This document shows positions 37,841 through 50,620 of a stretch of 64,000 nt of DNA, piece after piece. The translations under genes were made by a program, and so were the position numbers. The notes below the pieces were generated by a model. It was not told where the DNA came from. It was given only the letters and a program-made list of their open reading frames with translations, and did no database searches. This DNA is from Cannabis sativa (taxonomy: Eukaryota; Streptophyta; Magnoliopsida; Rosales; Cannabaceae). The stretch is taken from the NCBI RefSeq assembly GCF_029168945.1, contig NC_083602.1, positions 806,001 through 870,000 of the forward strand, given 5' to 3'. Each line of letters opens with the position of its first letter. Position 1 is the stretch's first letter.

Positions 37841-38378
37841 GAGAATTACATTTTTTTTGGTAAATAAAATGATTATATTTCTCCAAACTAATTATGTACA
37901 TCAACCTTACAGTTTATTGATCTTTACAATCCACTCCCTTTTAATCCGCTGTTACACTTTACTAAAATAATCTGTCAAACCATAATCTATCTTTATATCA
38001 TATACACACAAGCATTGAATACTACATAGGTATATTTCCTTTCTCAATCGACTCTCCTTAATTACACCTACAAATACAGTTCAAAATCCCATCATATTAA
38101 CACTTCTGAGATCTAATACAAACCTAGTCACATTTTTTTATAGAGTAAGACATTGCTTGCATTTGTTGTGTATGAATAGCATTGATAGGGACAATGCATG
38201 CAATTTGATTCAAGTGAGAAAACTGCTAAAGCTTTTACCACCTCTTGTTTAAAAGTTGCTTTATCTAGCTTTAATCAATGATTTCAACAATGGCACTAAG
38301 ATTAATATCAATTTCACTATTAATTTACACTTTTTTAGCATCCAACATGAACTAATATAATCAATTATTGTTAGCGAC

Positions 38379-39018
38379 TGAGAGTGTGCATAAATCGATC
38401 CAATCCAATGAAAATTGACTGATCTAACCGACTGCCAAATATTGAATATCCAATTGTGATCAGATCAGATTGAATATTATCTTTTAATATCTAATCGAAT
38501 CAGATCGATCGGATGTTAGATGCGATATCCAAAAATCTAATTCATTCAATCAAACTAATTAATATTTTTATTTAGTTTGGATGAGTAATTAGATTTTATG
38601 TTTTATACTTGAAAAAAATATTTGTATAAATTTTACTCTTTTTTTTTGGATTGAATGGATCCAATTCAATTCAGTAAATACTGGATTTAAAATATTAGAT
38701 GGATCTGATCCGGTCCAGTAAATATTAGGTCTAAAATATTAGATAAATTCAAATTAAGCCAATAGAGTAAATTCTATTTTACCAGCACAATACCAAACTT
38801 TTGCCAGCACATATGCTGGCAAAAGTGACATTTCTTGTAGTGAGATATACATAAAATATATCCAATGGATAGAGTCGATCCAATCCAACATCCATTAAAT
38901 GTTGGATCGATTGGATGACTGAAATTAATTGGATCAGATTGGATGGTAAAATCTATATCATCCAATATATAATTGGATCAAATCTAGATAGACCTAAAAA
39001 CATTGGATGTGATCCAAT
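38379..39018. mobile_element. hAT-like MITE with ATCCAATCC motifs
   Basis: Dense GGATTGGATC and GATCCAATCC motifs in both orientations. The flanks TTAGCGAC (38371-38378) and ATAGCGAC (39019-39026) match at 7 of 8. The left end GAGTGTGCATAAATCGATCC resembles hAT MITE ends; the right terminus has lost its matching inverted repeat. Confidence 0.6.
38797..38842. mobile_element. CACTA end fragment with a perfect 13-bp hairpin
   Basis: ACTTTTGCCAGCA and TGCTGGCAAAAGT form a perfect stem around CATA (38797-38826), followed by TTTCTTGTAGTG (ends 38842), a typical CACTA terminus. It lies inside the hAT-like MITE; its left boundary is unclear. Confidence 0.55.
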
Positions 39019-39026
39019 ATAGCGAC

Positions 39027-41707
39027 TACACAAAATATGTTTTTACTGTTAGAAATTTATAAAATACCAAGATAAAAAGTTTCATATAATTTAGAATGCT
39101 AGGAGTAATTCAATGATGTGGAAAACTTGCTTGATTGATCCATATCGATAATTAATTAAGAAATAATGAACGATTAGTTGTGCAATACTATATAACTTAC
39201 TAAGTTTTCTTTCTTAGATCTCTAAAACAGAAGTAAATCATCTGATCAACAAAAATATATAAATGTGATGAGACAATATATGTATTTATAGAGTTAGAGT
39301 AGAGTCCTAACAACAAAGCCCTAGATTGTGGCTCCTTATCAAAGACTTCAATTAATTAGAATAGAATACACTAGCTTAGACTTCACATAAATGTTATAAG
39401 CCCATTAATTAAATCCCTAACCCTATGAGTTAAAATGACAAAGAACTATTTATGAGCTCATATTACAATCAAAATAATGTTAATCTAAACCCAAAATAAA
39501 AGTCCTACACTTACAATAAATTATTTTTCATACTTTTTTTTTTTAGGGATTTTCCATACAATTAAATCGTTTGATTTTAACTATTTTTCATGCAAGGTCA
39601 ATTAATTAAAAACTTATTATTATTGTTTTATTTGTAATAAAATTATCTCAATTTTTTTTAATTAAGCTAGCACAATTGGTGGTATATATACAAGAAAACA
39701 AATAATTTCATTTTAAAACTACACCTAACAAATAATTTATGAATTTTCCTCTCTGTTAATGATGTTGCTCTATGCTAAACACGCTTTATCTGTGGTTGTT
39801 CGCAAAGTTTATTGGCCAAGTTATCCAAATTATATTCGAAGCACTATTATGGCTAAGACCATGCGTTATCTATGTGTTTTGAGATTTTCTTCTAAAAAAA
39901 ATAATTTACAATTATATTTGCTATTTCATGTAACATACAAACATGATTTATAATTATTAGTTGTCAATAATATTGGATTTATTATTAGTGAATTGTATCT
40001 CCCTATTTTATATCAAATTAATAAATCAAGTAAAGTTAGAATAATTTTTCAATGAAAATGAACATCCATATATGCATGATGTGTCTTTGGTTATATTTTT
40101 CAACTTAAGTTGATAGCTATATATAATAAAATGTTAAATCATAATTTGAAAGCATCATCAAAGAATGATTAATTGATTACATTCATATATTAATTGAATG
40201 AGAAAACGCGTATATATATTTATATACACATAGCACATAAAAACCCTAACCCTAACCCTAACCCTAACCCTAATAAATCACTTATAATTAAAATCTTAAT
40301 TGTGTGTGTGAAAACAATATTGTACTAAATTTCCCAATTAAACTTATTACATAATATATATAGTAATTAAAGGAAAATTTAAGGTAATACTTAGCTTAAT
40401 CTTTTTTTGGGGCCACAAAAATAAAAATAAAAAGCACACCTACTCTTTCTCACTTATTTATTTATTATTATTTTAAATATATATATTTATATATTATATT
40501 CACTGTGGAGAGCAAAGGGGTTACCGACATAGAAGATTTCTGAAGCGGATTTTCAGGAGAAATTATTATATTAATTTAGAAAATAATTAAAAACAATAAT
40601 TAATTACATTCAATCATTAATTTTACTATGTGCTATATTTATTTATGTATTTATTATTTCTCTAATTAACATATATATATATATATATCAACTCATAACT
40701 CATTCTTATAAATTATAATATTTACTATCTGACAGTTTTTTATAGCTTATTAATTATATATGTAATAATGTAATTATTAATTATAGCTCAATATCAATTT
40801 GTAGCTAATTTAATTAGTTCACTTTTTTTAAAGAAAAAAAAAATTACTCTTCAAATAAAATGTAATAAAAAAACAGAAGAGTCATGCAATTTAGTTTATT
40901 GTAATCTTAAATTGAGTACAATAAATAATAATAATAATAATAATAATAATGAAATGTTTTTTTTTAAATGTAATGAAATAATTTATTAAATAATAATAAT
41001 TAATGAAATAAGGAACAAAAATGTTATCTTTTGATGTGAGTGTGTGGCTAGGAAAATATAGTGAAAAAGCCTGGGATTCTAATTTTCAGTGATTTCTTTT
41101 TGAAATATCATCTTTTTTTTTCTTCTTCGAAAAAATAAAGTAAAATCATTTTGTAAAGAAGGTAATAAAGGGGTCCCAATATAGTCACACTTTTATGATT
41201 TCACAAAAAAAATAAATAAATAAAAAAATCACTTTTATCTTGTACTGTCTACGATTCTCCATCACTAATGATCACTCAATAAAATTCAAAAAGAAAGAAA
41301 AAAGAAAAAAATGGATCATTTCACTTTCTCACAAGATAGCTCAATTGTCACTTCTAAGTTCTATAACAAGATTTTTGTATATCCATAGATTTTATTACAT
41401 TTATAAGATTTAGATTTTTGAACTCAATCTATTCTTATATTTGTGTGTCATTTCATGTTAGGTAAAATTAATTATTGTACCATTTTAGATTTTTTTTTTC
41501 TTTTTTTTGAAATGAATGAATTCTCATTAAAAATATCGGTCAAAGAAAAGAGAAAGAAGTTATAAACAATTAGGAGTCCGATCCTAGCCACCAAACCATA
41601 ACAACATCTAAAGTAAGAGCAATTTTCGCAAAATTATGAGTTATGAAATTGGCAAATTTCATGTCGTTTATTAACCCCAAAGATTCAACCCTCGAGAGGC
41701 CCCTTAT
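39027..41707. other. AT-rich intergenic DNA
   Basis: No supported gene. It contains a short telomere-like array (40244-40273), TA tracts near 40670 and an (AAT)n stretch near 40925. Confidence 0.6.
40244..40273 (+). repeat. Interstitial (CCCTAA)5
   Basis: Five exact CCCTAA units. This is the TTAGGG type; most plants use TTTAGGG at telomeres. Confidence 0.95.
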
Positions 41708-42080
41708 CACTACAAGAAACAAAGGCTTTAGGGGTGACCATTTTAGAGGCGAGACAAAATCGTCTCTAATAATAGAAGTATTAGGGGCAACAAAATGATG
41801 TCGCCCCTAAAAGTAGGTGTTTAAATTTTTTTTACGTCTATACTATGTTGGGCGACAATATTTACCTCTAATAGTATTAAAATTGTTTTTTTAATTAATA
41901 AAGGTGACAATGTCACCCCTAATAAATTTAAAATTTATTCGTTGCATTTGAACGAGATTTCTCTCGCTTATAGCATTAGGGGAAAATGTTGCCCTAAAAG
42001 TCAGGTATTTGACACGGTTAGGTTATTAGGGGCGACAAAAAGTTTACTTCATTAAAAAACCTAAAGCTTTTCTCAGAGCC
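41708..42080 (+). mobile_element. CACTA-type transposon left-end fragment
   Basis: Begins CACTACAAGAAACAAAGG and carries repeated TTAGGGG / CCCCTAA subterminal motifs and (A/G)GGCGAC units, as in CACTA ends. The right end and any transposase are not found before the Cassandra at 42482. Confidence 0.6.
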
Positions 42081-42481
42081 CCAGTCTCTCTCTTACTTTC
42101 ATTTTCTTTTCTTCCACAATCTATCTGAAATAATTTTCCCCAACCTATACAAAAAAAATTCCCACCCTCCTCCCAAGTCTAGATCTATCGTCCCCATTCC
42201 AACCAATTGTCCCGGCCTCCTTGTCATCAGTGGCATTTTGAGTGTTGTCCTCATTCTCCCCACGTTTCGTGCACTGTCCTCATTTTTTCCAGTGTTTTGC
42301 ATGCTGCCGCCCTTCTCATCGGCGTATGTGTGCCTAAGGCCATGGGCCTTAGAAAAATAAAATTATTGGGCCTTTTATTGAAAAAATATGTGATATTTTC
42401 AAAAAATACTAAAAAAATACATATTTTCTTAAAGGGAGAATATTTTTTGGGCCCCTGGGCTGGGTAGGCCATAAGAGCGGG
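42081..42481. other. Non-repetitive stretch before Cassandra
   Basis: CT-rich, then moderately GC-rich DNA with small overlapping open frames on both strands and no recognisable protein. It may be interior DNA of the CACTA fragment. Confidence 0.35.
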
Positions 42482-43412
42482 TGTGAGAGTCAGTAGTCCC
42501 GTGATCCTTAGGAGGAAATAGTAGGTAAGCTGTGCAATCCCACATTGCTTGGGAAAGGTCAAGTGTGATGATTCTGAGACTGTGTAGGTATGGGTCTACA
42601 CAGTTGAATATGACTTAAATGGATTGATTGATACTGCATATATCAACAAGGTGCATCTTATTTTCTAGTAGCTCATCACGAAAGAACTCCACAGCTAAGC
42701 GTGCTTCACCTGGGGTAATTTCAAAATGAGTGACCTCTTGGAAAGTTTTTGTAGGAAGCGTGCGAGTGAGGACAAAGCATACTAGAAACACTCGTGTTGG
42801 TCTGTAGGGCTAGTCGTCAGTCCAGAAAGTAGCTAGAGTAATGTACTCGTGTATAAGAGCCATAAATCCGTGAAGGAAGGCCCAATGGAGGCTTGAAGTA
42901 GGAACATTACAAATGATATCAGAGTCTTGACCCAACCAAAAGTGTGGTCGACGAGGACATTGGACCCCGTAAGGGAATGATTATGACAATCAGTAGTCCC
43001 GTGATCCGTAACTATTAATATCAGGTAAGCTGTCCGATCTCACATCGTCTGAGGAAGGTTAAGTGTGATGATTCTGAGACTGTGTGGGTATGGAATACAC
43101 AGTTGAAGATGACTTATATAGATTGATTGGTACTACCTATATCAACAATGTGCACATCTTGTTTTTTGTTAGCTCATCACGAAAGAACTCCGCTATTAAG
43201 CGTGCTTGACCTGTGATAATTTCAAGATGGGTGACCTCCTAGAAAGAATTCCCAAAAAGCATGCGAGTGAGGATAAAGCACGCTGGAAACACTCGATTTG
43301 GTCTATAGGGTTAGTCGTTAGTCCTGAAAACAGCCAGAGTGACGTACTCATGTATAAATGACATAAATCTATTGGGAAAGACCCAATGAAGACTTAAAGC
43401 ATGGACGTTACA
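42482..43412 (+). mobile_element. Full-length Cassandra (TRIM)
   Basis: 5' LTR 42482-42912 and 3' LTR 42982-43412, both 431 bp, around a 69-bp internal domain. The primer-binding site is mutated (TGATATCAGAGTC against TGGTATCAGAGCC in the other copy) and the polypurine tract reads CCCGTAAGGGAATGAT. The two LTRs differ from each other at many positions, so the insertion is old. No clear TSD (GCGGG and GTGAG). Each LTR holds the 5S rRNA-like segment. Confidence 0.93.
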
Positions 43413-43733
43413 GTGAGGCTTAGCCTAGCCCAAACCAGACCTATTCTGGCCATCACCACAGTCTAAGTAAATTATATATTATACATACTATTAATAGTTT
43501 TATTATCTTATATTATACATATAATAATGTTATTTTTTAGAAAAATATTTAATAGTAAATATTATTTTTTTTGCTTTTTTTCAAATTCGTATAGTCAAAG
43601 CGAGCTTTCAAGATTATTCTTGAAGTACGTAAAAACTGTACTCTTTGAATATTAAAGATCATTTAGATGATTTTAATAAGGGAATTCTTAATTTTGAGAA
43701 CATCCATATCAAAATTGATCGACCAAACAATCA

Positions 43734-44165
43734 TTGATGGTCATTGATGGAGTCACTCAATGGTTCATCAAGACTACATCAAGGAAGCAGGAAAGTCCGA
43801 TTGTTGCAGAACTCGAAGCCATCAAACTCGCTTTGCTTTGGGCAAAAGAGAAGCATTGGGAGGACGTGTGCATCTTCACTGACTCTCAAGTCATTGTGAA
43901 CTCAGTACTGAATGAAACTATTCCGAATTGGAGATGTTGGTCCCTTTTTTCTAAGGTTCTGGAGTTGAAAAGAAGTTTAGTTAACTGCTCTTGTGCTTTT
44001 GTAACTCGCGTTGTTATTTCTTTTGTTGATGTTTTAGCTAAAGAAGCTAGAAGTTCCTCCAAGGAACCTCTGAATTGTCAAGGGGAGGGATTTTCCCCTG
44101 TGGATCCCATGAACCTTTTCTCAGTTTAAATTGAACTTTGGTTCTCTTTCAAAAAAAAATAAAAT
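43734..44165 (+). pseudogene. RNase H domain fragment of a LINE
   Basis: A 131-codon open frame with VAELEAIKLALLWA and CIFTDSQVIVNSV, which are the RNase H type I (RVT_3) Glu and Asp blocks, then a VDVLAKEAR segment. The first Asp strand is missing. A short A-rich tail follows the stop (about 44151-44165). A LINE 3' end is the likeliest source; a host RNase H-like gene fragment is less likely. Confidence 0.7.
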
Positions 44166-44736
44166 AATAATCATAGTCTTGAATTCACTCCCAAGTGAAA
44201 GCTATGAGTATTTTGTGGATACAATAATATATGAGAAAGATTCTCTTGCATTGCATTAATGTCCAAATAAATTATGAAAAGAAAATCTGAACTTGAAGAA
44301 GAAAGTTTAGGAGAGAGATTGCAGCTGGTTTGTTGAAGCAAAGATGTGTAAGTTGAAGCACTTTACATGGATGATGAAATTTGAAATCTTCTCTTTGGCA
44401 TACTTTTGTTAAAATCCTCTTAATTAAGATATTCCATGTCAATAACAAATAATAGTGTTGACATTGGATCTTGTTAGCCAACTATAATATATAGTAAGGC
44501 TATTAGGAGATCACCTCTAAAAGAATTCCATTTTTAGTCTATGCCCACTGCCAAAATCTCAAAAGAGTTCTTCTTCCTAAATAAAAATGACTATATAGAT
44601 CTAATTATTTATGGCCAAAATCACTTTGCACATTAATATTTATAATTTCAAAGAATATATTTCTAGTCATTATTAATTAGCTTTTAATTATCAATAATAT
44701 ATAGAGAATGTATAACAAATTAGAAGATTAAAGTTA

Positions 44737-45633
44737 GGGGTAACTATTCAATGGTTACATTTTAATTGTAACCATCATGGTTATATTTTTCTTTGACGTG
44801 TAATAGCAGATTACTAATAGGTAAACATTCCTTTTTTAGAATTAATTAATTATAATTAATTATTTTCTTAAAATAATTAATTAAATATTTAACAAGACCT
44901 TTTTAGCAATTAATATTTATAAATAATTTTTTTATTTATTTTTAAATTCCTACTCTAATTATTTTAATAATTAAGCCATTTAATTATAATATCTACAATA
45001 AAATTTATTTTTTTTACAAAAATTAAACTTCTTTTTACACAAATTAAAATTCGATCTATTCTTATAATAAATTTTTAAATAATTAATTATTTTTAAATGA
45101 TATTTAATTATTTTGTTACAATTAGATGAACTAAGTATGAAGCCTCAAACTAGTCAATCGATAACAAGTGTAGCTATTTTTTTCTAAATTCTTCAACTTA
45201 TTTCACTTTTTACTCTTTTTAAATATTTAAATAAAAAAATTAAACAATTAAGTGTAATAATTTAAAATTAAGATTACAAATATAATAAAACTTAAATTAT
45301 TTTATTATATTTGTATAATTTTAAATTATAAAAAATTTTGCAATAAAATGTTAAATAATTTAAGTGCAAAAAAATAAATTGCTAAAAGATCCTTATATAG
45401 TAATAAATTGTAAAAAATTAATTAATAATTATAATTAATTTAATTTTAAAATATAATTAATCTTAATTAAAATTTTATAAGGAAATAAATTATTAGGTTA
45501 CTTTCAAGTTACAAATTATTTATTATTTATTTTTATTTAATTTCCAAATTAATCTTAACCATTTAATAGTAATCCAATGGCTTAAACAATGTAACCGTGA
45601 TAGTTACAATAAAGATATAACCATTGAAACCTC
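44737..45633. mobile_element. MULE-type non-autonomous element, 9-bp TSD
   Basis: A perfect TSD TTAAAGTTA at 44728-44736 and 45634-45642. Inverted ends include TTCAATGGTTACATTTT at the left and, on the opposite strand, TTTCAATGGTTATATCTTT at the right, followed by matching ATTGTAAC blocks. The 897-bp interior is very AT-rich and non-coding. Confidence 0.85.
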
Positions 45634-45711
45634 TTAAAGTTATTATATTTGGATGAAGGTCTTCTTAAGGTAATTGTTTGTATTACTTCAGCTTATTTCT
45701 TGGAGAGTACT

Positions 45712-46144
45712 TGTGACAGTCAGTAGTCCTGGGATCCGTAAGGGGAAACACCGTGTAAGCTGTGCAATCCCACACTGCCTGGGGAAGGTCAAGTGGGATG
45801 ATTCTGAGACTGTGTAGGTATGGGACTACATAGTTGAAGAGAGCTTAAATGGATTGATTGGTACTACCTATATCAATAAGGTGCATCTTGTTTTTCGGTA
45901 GCCTATCTCGAAAGAACTCCACAGTTAAGCGTGCTTGACCTGGGACAATTTCAGGATGGGTGACCTCCTGGGAAGTTTTCCCAGGAAGCGTGTAAGTGAG
46001 GACAAAGTACGCTGAAAACACTCGTGTTGGTCTGTAGGGTCAGTCATCAGTCCATGAAACAGCCAGAGTGACGTACTCGTGTATAAGAGCCATTCATTCC
46101 GTGGGTGTAAGGGCCCAATGGAGGCTTGAAGCGGGAACGTTACA
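45712..46144 (+). mobile_element. Cassandra solo LTR, best preserved
   Basis: TGTGACAG to ACGTTACA with a perfect 5-bp TSD GTACT (45707-45711 and 46145-46149). The 5S rRNA-like part is about 45880-45985: AGAACTCCACAGTTAAGCG, then GGATGGGTGACCTCCTGGG, the blocks corresponding to Pol III boxes A and C. Confidence 0.95.
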
Positions 46145-46298
46145 GTACTCATTCAATGTATCTTTTAGAAGTTATATTTTCTCATATTAAAGTTTTAAAT
46201 TGTTTATTTTTTTTTTTGGCGTAACCTTTTCTCACATTAGTTGCAACTTTAATGTTATGACATATGGATATTAGTTTAACATATGCCTTTAAAATATA

Positions 46299-46669
46299 TG
46301 ATACAGACAGTAGTCTCGTGATCTGTAAGAAAAAATATCAGGTAAGTTATGCAATTGTACATTAAATGTCAAGTGTGATGACTCTGAGACTATGTAAATA
46401 TGGAACTGCACAATTTAAGAGCTTAATGGATTGATGGGATCGCTTAAGAACTCCAAAATTAAGTGTGTTTGACTTGGAATAATCTTAAGATGGGTGACCT
46501 CTTAAAGTGTGCGAGTGAAGAAAAAATATGTTGAAAACACTTTGTCCTCACTCATTGGAGGATCATATTCGTTATTCAAGAAAGCAACTAGTGATATACC
46601 TATATGTATAAGTCATTAGTCCGTGAGAATATACAATATGGCCAATAAATTTGAAGCGGGAGCGTTACA
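46299..46669 (+). mobile_element. Degenerate Cassandra LTR
   Basis: AGACAGTAGTCTCGTGATC at the start and GAAGCGGGAGCGTTACA at the end. The 5S-like block is worn and part of it is deleted. The flanks ATATA and AAATA match at 4 of 5. Confidence 0.8.
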
Positions 46670-48672
46670 AAATAGATGATGAATATTCTTAGATGAAAGA
46701 ACCCTCTATCGTAAAACATTACTATACTTTATTTTATAACTTTTTGATGATTAAAAAGAAATAAATAAAATTATGAGTACCAAAAAGAGGGGAAAGTAGG
46801 AGGAAACTCATGATAATAATCAAATTCCTTTTTGGAATTAATTAAAGTGTTAATTAACAAGGAATTTATAATATTAATTAGGTTAATTTGAATATGTCAA
46901 AATCATGAAATATCAATTTAGGTAGTCCGATGATATATCCATTTGCCTTGATTTTCTGTGAGTGGTTTAAACTTTAAAATAAGTCCAACTTTTTCAGTCT
47001 TAATTTCCTTTATAATATATAAATAAATTAATTAATAATTTCTTCAATAATGTTGGTGGTATTCCAACTAATTAAACTGCCATCTAGATCTTTTACATTA
47101 TGTAAAAAAATATATATTTATATATGATCTATTTCTTTGCTTCAATATTGGCTTGCAAAATTAGATTAATGAGACATGACTTTTGTTTAATTAACATTAT
47201 CAATTGCTAATGATTGTCTTAATGACTCATTTTTATTAACAAAAGCCCTATTTTTCAAAGTTGTGTGCTTCTAATATTGAAATTAATTTATATAATATAT
47301 AAAAAAATATATAATAATAATTATTATTAATGTTGCATTATATTATTTAAGCAGCCATAATTCATTCACATATTATATAAACATTTATTTAGGAGAGGTA
47401 AAATTTTATTTTTATATATATTAATAAATAAAGAGGAAAATTCTATCTTTTTGTGTGTAATTTATTTAATTAGTAAATAATGTACATTAAATATCAAATC
47501 TATAAATAAAAATAGAGTTGTCAAAATATATTTCTATGACCATATAGCTTTATCAAATTAATTGTTATAGTTTTGTGATGTGAGATTTCAAGGCACAATC
47601 TCCTTCAAGCTTGGAACTTCACTATTACTCTCAATATTACCTATATATGTATATTGCTCTTAATTAATATAATAAAATAATTAAGTATATAATGTATAGC
47701 TAGACTTACAAACTTTGATTTATTTATTTTTCCTTTTTTATTTTTTTTGTAATAACAATAATAATATATAGTGATATGAATCAACATGATAATGATGAGA
47801 AGAGAAAGAATGTGATGGTCAAGAAAAATCAAAGTCTTTCATTTATAACTTAATTAGAAGAATTAGAATTTAGAACAAAACTAATAAACTCGGTCATTGC
47901 AAGTATAAAATAAGACAAACCTCAAATTAACCTAGAACAACAACAAGAAAAGGTATATATATTTATATATATAGTCAACACAAGTGACTGACTAATTATA
48001 TCATCCTTTTGGCTCCACATATTCTTTATTACAAAATTCTTTACACATAATGAAGAAACCAATGTATATGTACTTCTAAAATATACACCAAAATAGGATC
48101 GATCCTAAGATGTGAGGCGAGCTTGACGTGTGTCTCGGGTTCCTGCACGCTTATAAGAAAATATAATAAAATAGTGTAGTGGTAGAAAGTGTAATTTTAA
48201 GTAAAGAGATCAAATGATTGATTTCCAATTTTTATTTTTACATTTTTGAGATATTTAATGTATAATTTATGGAGGATTGAACGAGTTTTGAATTTTTTTA
48301 CAACTACACAAAAATATTAGAATTATAATTTTGATAATAATTAATTATTGTGAGAGTAGTCCTTTATTATTTTTTTGAGTAAAACAAGTGTTTGTGCATG
48401 CATGATATTTGATCTTAATCTTAAGTATGGAAATGAAATAATCACAAAACATTTTGGATCTAATTGAGCACTTAACTATTTTAATTAATATAGAGTTTAT
48501 ACAATTTTAGGTCCTTAGAGAATAATTAAAAAATAACAATGAGAAAGACTCTAATCTATTAATATTGGGTTGGAGTACTTACTATTTTTTCCCTATTCTT
48601 TTCTAATTTACGAAACAAATTAATTAAGAGTACTTTTCTCTTGTTTGTAATTGCTCTACGATTAAAATTGTA
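46670..48672. other. AT-rich intergenic DNA
   Basis: No gene or bounded element recognised. Confidence 0.55.
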
Positions 48673-48681
48673 TTATTATTA

Positions 48682-49095
48682 GGGTAAATACTATTTTAGT
48701 CGACTCTGTGTTTTGTAAAGTTACCAATTGGACATTCTATTTTGTTAAATGACAAAATAGACCTGTATTTTCTAAATTTGTACAAATAGGACTCTGAACT
48801 GATTTTTTGTTAAAATAAAACTTAATAATAATCTGATAAAGATATATTATGACAAAACTAGTTACATTTTCTATATTTGTTCGTAATAGAAATTGTTTTA
48901 AAGTTGGTAACATTTAAAAAAAATAAAATTTTTGAAATTGAGCTCAGGGTCCTATTATTTTTACCATTTTAGAAATTATAGGATTAATTTTATCATTTAA
49001 CAAAACAGATGGTCAATTACCAAGAAAAAAAAACAAAACAGATGGTCCAATTAGTAACTTTTGCAAAACACAGGGTCCAAAATAGTATTTACCCT
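48682..49095. mobile_element. MULE-type MITE (family D), copy 3
   Basis: GGGTAAATACTATTTTAG to TAGTATTTACCC, inverted ends. A perfect 9-bp TSD TTATTATTA lies at 48673-48681 and 49096-49104. It shares inner blocks with 34840-35220 and with the window start. Confidence 0.85.
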
Positions 49096-49115
49096 TATTA
49101 TTATTATTATTATTA

Positions 49116-49530
49116 GGGAAGTTTTATTTGCACCCCATAAAATGATTAATATACACCATTATTAAAAAAAAATATAAACTTAAATAATTTTTTTAAAATT
49201 ACTCTTATTTTTTTTTTAAAAAAATTCTTACATTATTTTATGTTAATTTCAATACTTATTTTGATTTTATTTTCATAATTTTTTCTAACTCGTGTATATA
49301 TATTTTTTTATTTTATTCTAAGGAAATTTCATATAATTTTTTATTTTAATTTTGTCATAATATTTAAAATATAATTTATTTTATTTCATAGGTATATTTT
49401 TTAAGAATATGAATTGGAAGAAAAAAATTTAAAAAAATTAGTACAATTAAAGATATACATTTTATATAAAATAAAAATTATTAAAATGGGGTATCTTTAG
49501 ACATTTTTGGGGTGTAAATAAAATTTCTCT
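49116..49530. mobile_element. MITE (family E) in an (ATT)n tract
   Basis: Left AGGGAAGTTTTATTTGCACC and right GGTGTAAATAAAATTTCTCT are inverted repeats. Both ends abut ATT microsatellite DNA, so the TSD cannot be counted. Non-coding. Confidence 0.75.
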
Positions 49531-49699
49531 TATTATTATTATTGTTGTTATTATTATTATTATTGGTGATTATTATAGTTCTTAATTTGTTAATTAATTC
49601 AATTAATTAATAAATAATTTAGAAGTATTTATTGGACCACATTCAATATTTTTAAGCTAATTATTTATGTTCGATTAAATTATGTATTAGATGTTAAAT

Positions 49700-50142
49700 T
49701 TAGTTAAACATTATGATTTAATTAGTTTCATTCAACATTTGAACCGATGTTGGATTTGATCAATTTTGGATGTATTTTATGTGTACTTATTGTATTAGTT
49801 CGAGTTTGTCTAATGTTTTAAACACTATTTTTTTTTTGGATCTAATCAGATCAGATTCATCTATTGTTTTAGATTTTTATTGGATTGGATTGGATCCATC
49901 CAATCTAATAAATAAATAAATAAAAATAAGTAAATTTAAAATCTAACTAATTATTTATCCAAACTAAATAAAAAATACTAATTAATAATCAACTGAATAT
50001 TGGATTGTATTGGATTTTTGGACAACACATCTAATACTCAATTCAATCCAATTGGATATTAAAAAATATCATTCGATCCAATCTGATCATAATTAGATCT
50101 AATAATTGTCAGTTAATTTTCATTAGATCGGTCAGTTGTAAT
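49700..50142. mobile_element. hAT-like MITE remnant with ATCCAATCC motifs (left part)
   Basis: GATTGGATTGGATCCATCC and related motifs match 38379-39018. It is interrupted at 50143 and resumes at about 50582-50620 (GTATCGATTCATAAACAACC). The left limit is uncertain. Confidence 0.5.
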
Positions 50143-50581
50143 TAGGGGTGGCAATTCAGGCATGTTTGTGGGTCGTGACAAAACCCATATGTATTACAAG
50201 TATATGCTGACCTAAACACACCTCATTTAATAATTGTATCAAAATATGAAACCCAAACATGGCCCGTTAAATTGTATCAAAATATGAAACCCAAACATGT
50301 AACCTGTTTACAAATGGATTTTATTTAAACATGTCAACTAATTATTAATACATTAATGATATATTTAACACGTTTATGACATATATTCAATACATTTATG
50401 ATCTATTAAAGTACTTAAATAATTTTAAATAGGTTATTAAAAGTCATGTTCGTGCTAACCGTATCAACTTCAAACAAGACTCTTTATTACCCAAATCCAT
50501 CTAAGAGAAACTCAAATTTATTAATTTTTGTATGAATTTCAAATCGTATATTATCATTCTTGATTTGTTTTACCAATTCTA
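50143..50581. mobile_element. hAT-type MITE nested in the previous one
   Basis: Ends TAGGGGTGGCAATTC and, on the opposite strand, TAGAATTGGTAAAAC. The flanks GTTGTAAT and ATTATAAT match at 6 of 8, both differences being G/A transitions. 439 bp, non-coding. Confidence 0.65.
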
Positions 50582-50620
50582 ATTATAATTAGATTGTATC
50601 GATTCATAAACAACCTTAAT

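Noticed and set aside
45880..45985. 5S rRNA genes on the basis of AGTTAAGCGTGC and GGATGGGTGACCTCC
   Set aside because: The 5S-like stretch is incomplete and always sits inside a 430-bp Cassandra LTR with TSDs; these are not rDNA units.
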